A DNA stretch of 64,000 bases, from assembly GCA_963720885.1 (NCBI GenBank), contig CAVRGW010000006.1, forward strand, positions 992,001-1,056,000. Direction: 5' to 3'. Source of the stretch: DATLLN01 sp963720885 (GTDB lineage Bacteria > Actinomycetota > Thermoleophilia > Gaiellales > JAICJC01). The first letter of the stretch is position 1; each line of letters starts with the position of its first letter. Position numbers and translations under genes: made by a program. Below the pieces are notes generated by a model. The model was not told where the DNA came from, ran no database searches, and saw only the letters and a program-made list of their open reading frames with translations. Positions 61,170 through 64,000 of this stretch are shown here, piece after piece.

Positions 61170-61197
61170 TTGTCCGTCAAGGATTCGGTCGTACACT
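61170..61197 (+). promoter_or_regulatory. Possible promoter of the exopolysaccharide genes
   Basis: TTGTCC (61170-61175) and TACACT (61192-61197) with a 16-base spacer, 63 bases before the Wzz-like start. A fair match to housekeeping -35/-10 boxes for a GC-rich genome; no other support. Confidence 0.35.
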
Positions 61198-61259
61198 GGA
61201 CGTGCTCCAGCCGACGGGGTCCGCCGGCAAAGGCGTCTGGCAATGAAGGGGGTCGAGCC

Positions 61260-62597
61260 GTGGGGCTGCGGCGTGAGATGACCGTCCGGCGCGGGCTGCA
61301 GGCCCTGCTTCGCTGGTGGTGGCTGATCGCCCTGTGCACAGTGGCGTGCGGCCTGCTGGCGTGGCGCGCGGCCGGCGACACGCAGACCACGTACAGCGCC
61401 ACGCGCACGGTGAACCTCACCGAGTTCCAGCCGGGCACGTCGATCGCCGGCTTTCCGATCCCGGTGATCGTGCCGAGCAGGACGCTGCCGAACGCCGAAC
61501 AGTTCCTGGTTCCCGACGTCGCCAGGACGGTCGCAACGGCCGTGCGGCTCCCACCGAAGACTGTCCTCAAGCATCTGACCGCGAAGGTGCTGACGCCGAC
61601 CCAGATCCAGTTCACGGCGACCGCTGCGAAGCCCGCCGTGGCGGCCGCATCCGTGTCCGCCTACGCCGAGGAGTTCGTCCGCCGAAAGCAGGAGGCGGAG
61701 TACGCGGCGCTGCGGGGCTGGCTGCCGGCGCGCACCGACAGCACGTACGCCGCCCGGCAGGCGCGCTCGGCCATCCAGCGGGAGATCGCGGCCGTGCCGT
61801 CGCAGATCAATGCGCCGCAGGGGCCGCCGGTGCAGTCCCATCCGCCTGCCGCGTCACGCTCCCTGGTGACGCTCGCGGGCGTGCTGGGCGGGCTGGTGCT
61901 GGGCGCGCTGCTGGCGGTCGGGCTGACCGCGTTCGAGCCACGAGTTCGCCGGGCGTCCGAGATCAAGGCGCCCGACCACTCCCTCTTCCCGGGAAGCCGG
62001 GAGGGGGTGGCGGCGCTGCGTGCCAACCTCGAGCTGACGGCATTCACCCAGCGCGGCGGCGTGATCGCGGTGTGCCCTCCCGACGGAGGCGACGGCGCGG
62101 GCTCGCTCGCCCGCTCGCTCTCGGCGTCGTTTGCGGCGGCCGGCCTGACCACGACCCTGGTGATGCTCGACCGGACGCCCGGCGCGGGTGCCCGCTCCTT
62201 CCTCGACGGCAGCGACGACACGCTGGTCTACGAGCGCGTCGAGCACGACATGCGGGTGGTGCACGGCGGGACGAGCAGCGTCGGCGATGACGAGCTGTTC
62301 ACGGCCAAGAGCGTCCGCAGATTGCTGACGCGGGCCAAGCAGCGCAGACATGTCGTGGTCGTCCAGACCGGCGACCCCGCAACCGACCCGCCGTCGCTGC
62401 TCGCCGTCGGCCTGGCCGACGCGGCCGTGCTGGTGGTCAACCGGTCGACGCGCTGGCGCAACCTCGACCGGGCCGCCGACCGCGTCCAGACGGTGGCCGA
62501 GACCAGCCTGCGGATCTGCTTCGACCGGCCGCCTCGTGCCAGCAGGGCGGATCGGCGCGTGGCGCACCGGACGACGCTGGCCGGCGTCGAGGCCTGA
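61260..62597 (+). CDS. Wzz-type chain-length protein with degenerate tyrosine-kinase-like domain
   Basis: Protein of 445 residues. A first membrane segment (LLRWWWLIALCTVACGLLAW) and a second (LVTLAGVLGGLVLGALLAVGL) enclose an extracytoplasmic Wzz-like loop with ATRTVNLTEF and a coiled part. The C-terminal cytosolic domain has the layout of BY-kinases/CpsD (REGVAALRANLELT, VIAVCPPDGGDGAGSLARSLSASFAAAGLTTTLVMLDRTP), but the P-loop GxGKS/T is missing its lysine and the Tyr tail is absent. So it probably regulates polymer length without kinase activity. The GTG at 61260 has AAGGGGG upstream. Confidence 0.75.
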   Translation: MGLRREMTVRRGLQALLRWWWLIALCTVACGLLAWRAAGDTQTTYSATRTVNLTEFQPGTSIAGFPIPVIVPSRTLPNAEQFLVPDVARTVATAVRLPPKTVLKHLTAKVLTPTQIQFTATAAKPAVAAASVSAYAEEFVRRKQEAEYAALRGWLPARTDSTYAARQARSAIQREIAAVPSQINAPQGPPVQSHPPAASRSLVTLAGVLGGLVLGALLAVGLTAFEPRVRRASEIKAPDHSLFPGSREGVAALRANLELTAFTQRGGVIAVCPPDGGDGAGSLARSLSASFAAAGLTTTLVMLDRTPGAGARSFLDGSDDTLVYERVEHDMRVVHGGTSSVGDDELFTAKSVRRLLTRAKQRRHVVVVQTGDPATDPPSLLAVGLADAAVLVVNRSTRWRNLDRAADRVQTVAETSLRICFDRPPRASRADRRVAHRTTLAGVEA

Positions 62598-62598
62598 C

Positions 62599-64000
62599 GT
62601 GGCGGTCGCCGAGGCGAGTCCGGGTGGCCGCCGGTTCCTCGACCTGGACCTGATGGACGTCACGCGAACGCCACCGGGACCGCTGTGCTGGCTGGCGGCG
62701 ATCGGCTTCAGCGGAGGGCTGCTGATCGCGGCGGTGCTGTCCGCCCACGCGTCGGGGTTTCTGGTGGCCGCGCTGCTGGCAGCGATGAGCGGCCTGTTCC
62801 TGCTGCGCCCGCTCGCCGCGATCGTGCTGGTGATCGTCGTCCACCAGTCCGTCGATCTGTGGGCAAACGGGCAGCTGGAGTCGATCGGCGGCCTCCAGTT
62901 CAACTTGACCACGGGCTTGACGCTGCTCGTCGTGCTGGTCGGCGGTGCCTACGTCGCCGAGCGGTGGGAGCGCGGCCCGGCGGGCGCCGTCGGCGATCGC
63001 GTTCCTGGCGTTCGCAGCGATCGCGACCGTCAGCCTCGTGCACGCGCCCGCGCTGACCGAGGGCATCCCCGAGGTGCTGAGGATCGCCCGGATCGGCGTG
63101 CTGTACACGCTCGTGTTCGTGCTGGCCCGATCGCGACGGGACATCGAGGTGATCCTGATGGCGCAGTTCGCGTCGATCCTCCCGGTGATCGGGGTCGCGA
63201 TCTACCAGACCTTCACCGGGTCGGACTACCACGCCTCGGGGCTCGGGCAGTTCCAGTTCGACCGGGCCACCGGTGGGTTCGACGGCCCCGACGAGCTCGG
63301 GATCATCCTCGGCGTGATGCTCTGCGCCGCGATCCCGCTGCTGTTCGGCGGCCGGATCCGGTGGTGGCCGGCGCTGCTCGTGTGGACGGCGCTGGCGATG
63401 ACCGCGCTGGTCGGCTCGTACACGCGCACAGGGTGGATCTCGCTGATCGCCGGACTGCTCGTCATCGGCGCGGTGCGCTACCGCTCGCTGCTGGTGATCG
63501 TCCCGGTCGCCCTCGCGATCGTCGTCGTCGCGGTGCCGAGCACCGTGCAGCGGTTCAACGACCTCACCAACGGCGGCGAGTCGTCAGCCGAATACGGCAA
63601 TACGTTCGGTGACCGCCTCTCGCTCTGGCACGAGAACCTGCCCAAGGTCAACCGGTCGCCGGTGATCGGCAACGGCCTGGACTCGATCGACGTCGAGACC
63701 GGCCGCTTGCCCCACAGCGACTACGTGCGGGCGGTGGTTGAGACGGGGCTGCTCGGCTTCTGCGCGTTCGCCGCCCTGCTGTTGTCAGGGCTGTTCGGCG
63801 CGGCCCGCGCGCTCAAACGCGCGAGAAACGAAGCGCCACCCGGCTTGCTGACATCCGTGTGCGTTGCCGGGGTGGGCATCTCGGTCGCCTACATGCTGAT
63901 CTCGGCGGACTCGAACCTGATGACGAAGCCCGTCGTCGCCGGGGCGATCTGGGTGTTCCTGGCGCTCGCGCACGCCGCCGGCGAACTGGCACCCGACCGT
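62599..64000 (+). pseudogene. O-antigen ligase/Wzy polymerase-like membrane protein (frameshift; runs past window)
   Basis: Polytopic membrane protein of the PF04932 (O-antigen ligase/Wzy) family. The first frame reads several membrane segments up to YVAERWERGPAG; one extra base near 62983 moves the rest to the next frame (SAIAFLAFAAIATVSLVHAPALTEG, then GGFDGPDELGIILGVMLC, SYTRTGWISLIAGLL, SPVIGNGLDSIDVETGRLPHSDYVRAVVETGLLGF in part). The Wzy landmarks TRTGW (family SRTGW) and GNGL...HSDYV are intact. It continues beyond the window end. GTG 62599 starts right after the Wzz-like stop. With Wzz it would assemble a surface polysaccharide. Confidence 0.7.

Overview
The window is very GC-rich (around 70% by eye) and reads as Actinomycetota. 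Dense gene packing, GTG and TTG starts, ATGA/GTGA start-stop overlaps and the protein families present all fit. A soil or aquatic member of class Thermoleophilia (Gaiellales or Solirubrobacterales type) is my best guess, but that placement is inference. I saw no rRNA, tRNA, CRISPR array, insertion sequence or phage gene. Several genes carry single-base frameshifts, and two neighbouring genes (21.5-24.0 kb) are shredded by many indels while their encoded proteins stay recognisable. This points to sequence or assembly error at least as much as to decay.

Layout. 0-11.4 kb: end of a sensor kinase whose N-box is missing, an orphan polyamine-binding lipoprotein, cupin, sulfotransferase, flippase-like membrane protein, a frameshifted MalT/LuxR-type regulator, DUF2252 protein, and a MocR - PHP phosphoesterase - HAD phosphatase run. 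11.4-21.6 kb: peptide-type solute-binding lipoprotein, an operon of two phytoene-desaturase-like FAD enzymes and a GcvT-like protein, DUF72 protein, alpha/beta hydrolase, a secreted protein and a berberine-bridge-type oxidase. 21.5-24.0 kb: the damaged acyl-CoA synthetase and enoyl-CoA hydratase pair. 24.1-28.1 kb: M43 metalloprotease, then a compact operon with MauE-like, cysteine-rich Tat-exported, and MauD/TlpA-like proteins and no large dehydrogenase subunit. 28.1-34.0 kb: a 170-base hairpin element, an RTX/beta-propeller protein, and an amine oxidase plus kinase/phospholyase fusion operon. 34.1-37.7 kb: kinase-less membrane sensor, methyltransferase, prolyl aminopeptidase, TetR regulator.

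37.7-43.7 kb is a TetR-controlled acyl-CoA degradation operon: thiolase-like protein lacking the usual cysteine, DUF35 partner, MaoC hydratase, SDR, ADP-forming-type acyl-CoA ligase and acyl-CoA dehydrogenase. 43.8-47.9 kb holds PhoX-like and DUF1697 proteins, CoxG, a zinc ribbon and a YceI protein. 48.1-57.4 kb is an aerobic carbon monoxide dehydrogenase locus of form I (coxM-S-L order, AYRCSFR active-site loop in CoxL) with CoxF/XdhC-like, CoxD and CoxE maturation proteins. Five consecutive small single-pass membrane proteins precede it, and a free-standing 153-residue piece homologous to the middle of CoxL follows it. 57.5-64 kb: MarR with a divergent MFS exporter, a second kinase-less membrane sensor, and the start of an exopolysaccharide locus (Wzz-like and Wzy-like).

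Together the genes suggest an aerobic scavenger that oxidises CO, burns amines and acyl-CoAs, and exports disulfide-rich and calcium-binding proteins. The most unusual parts are the row of five membrane proteins feeding into coxMSL, the stand-alone CoxL fragment, the Mau-like operon without a large subunit, and a family of GGGGTCAGACCCC palindromes that all sit between converging genes.
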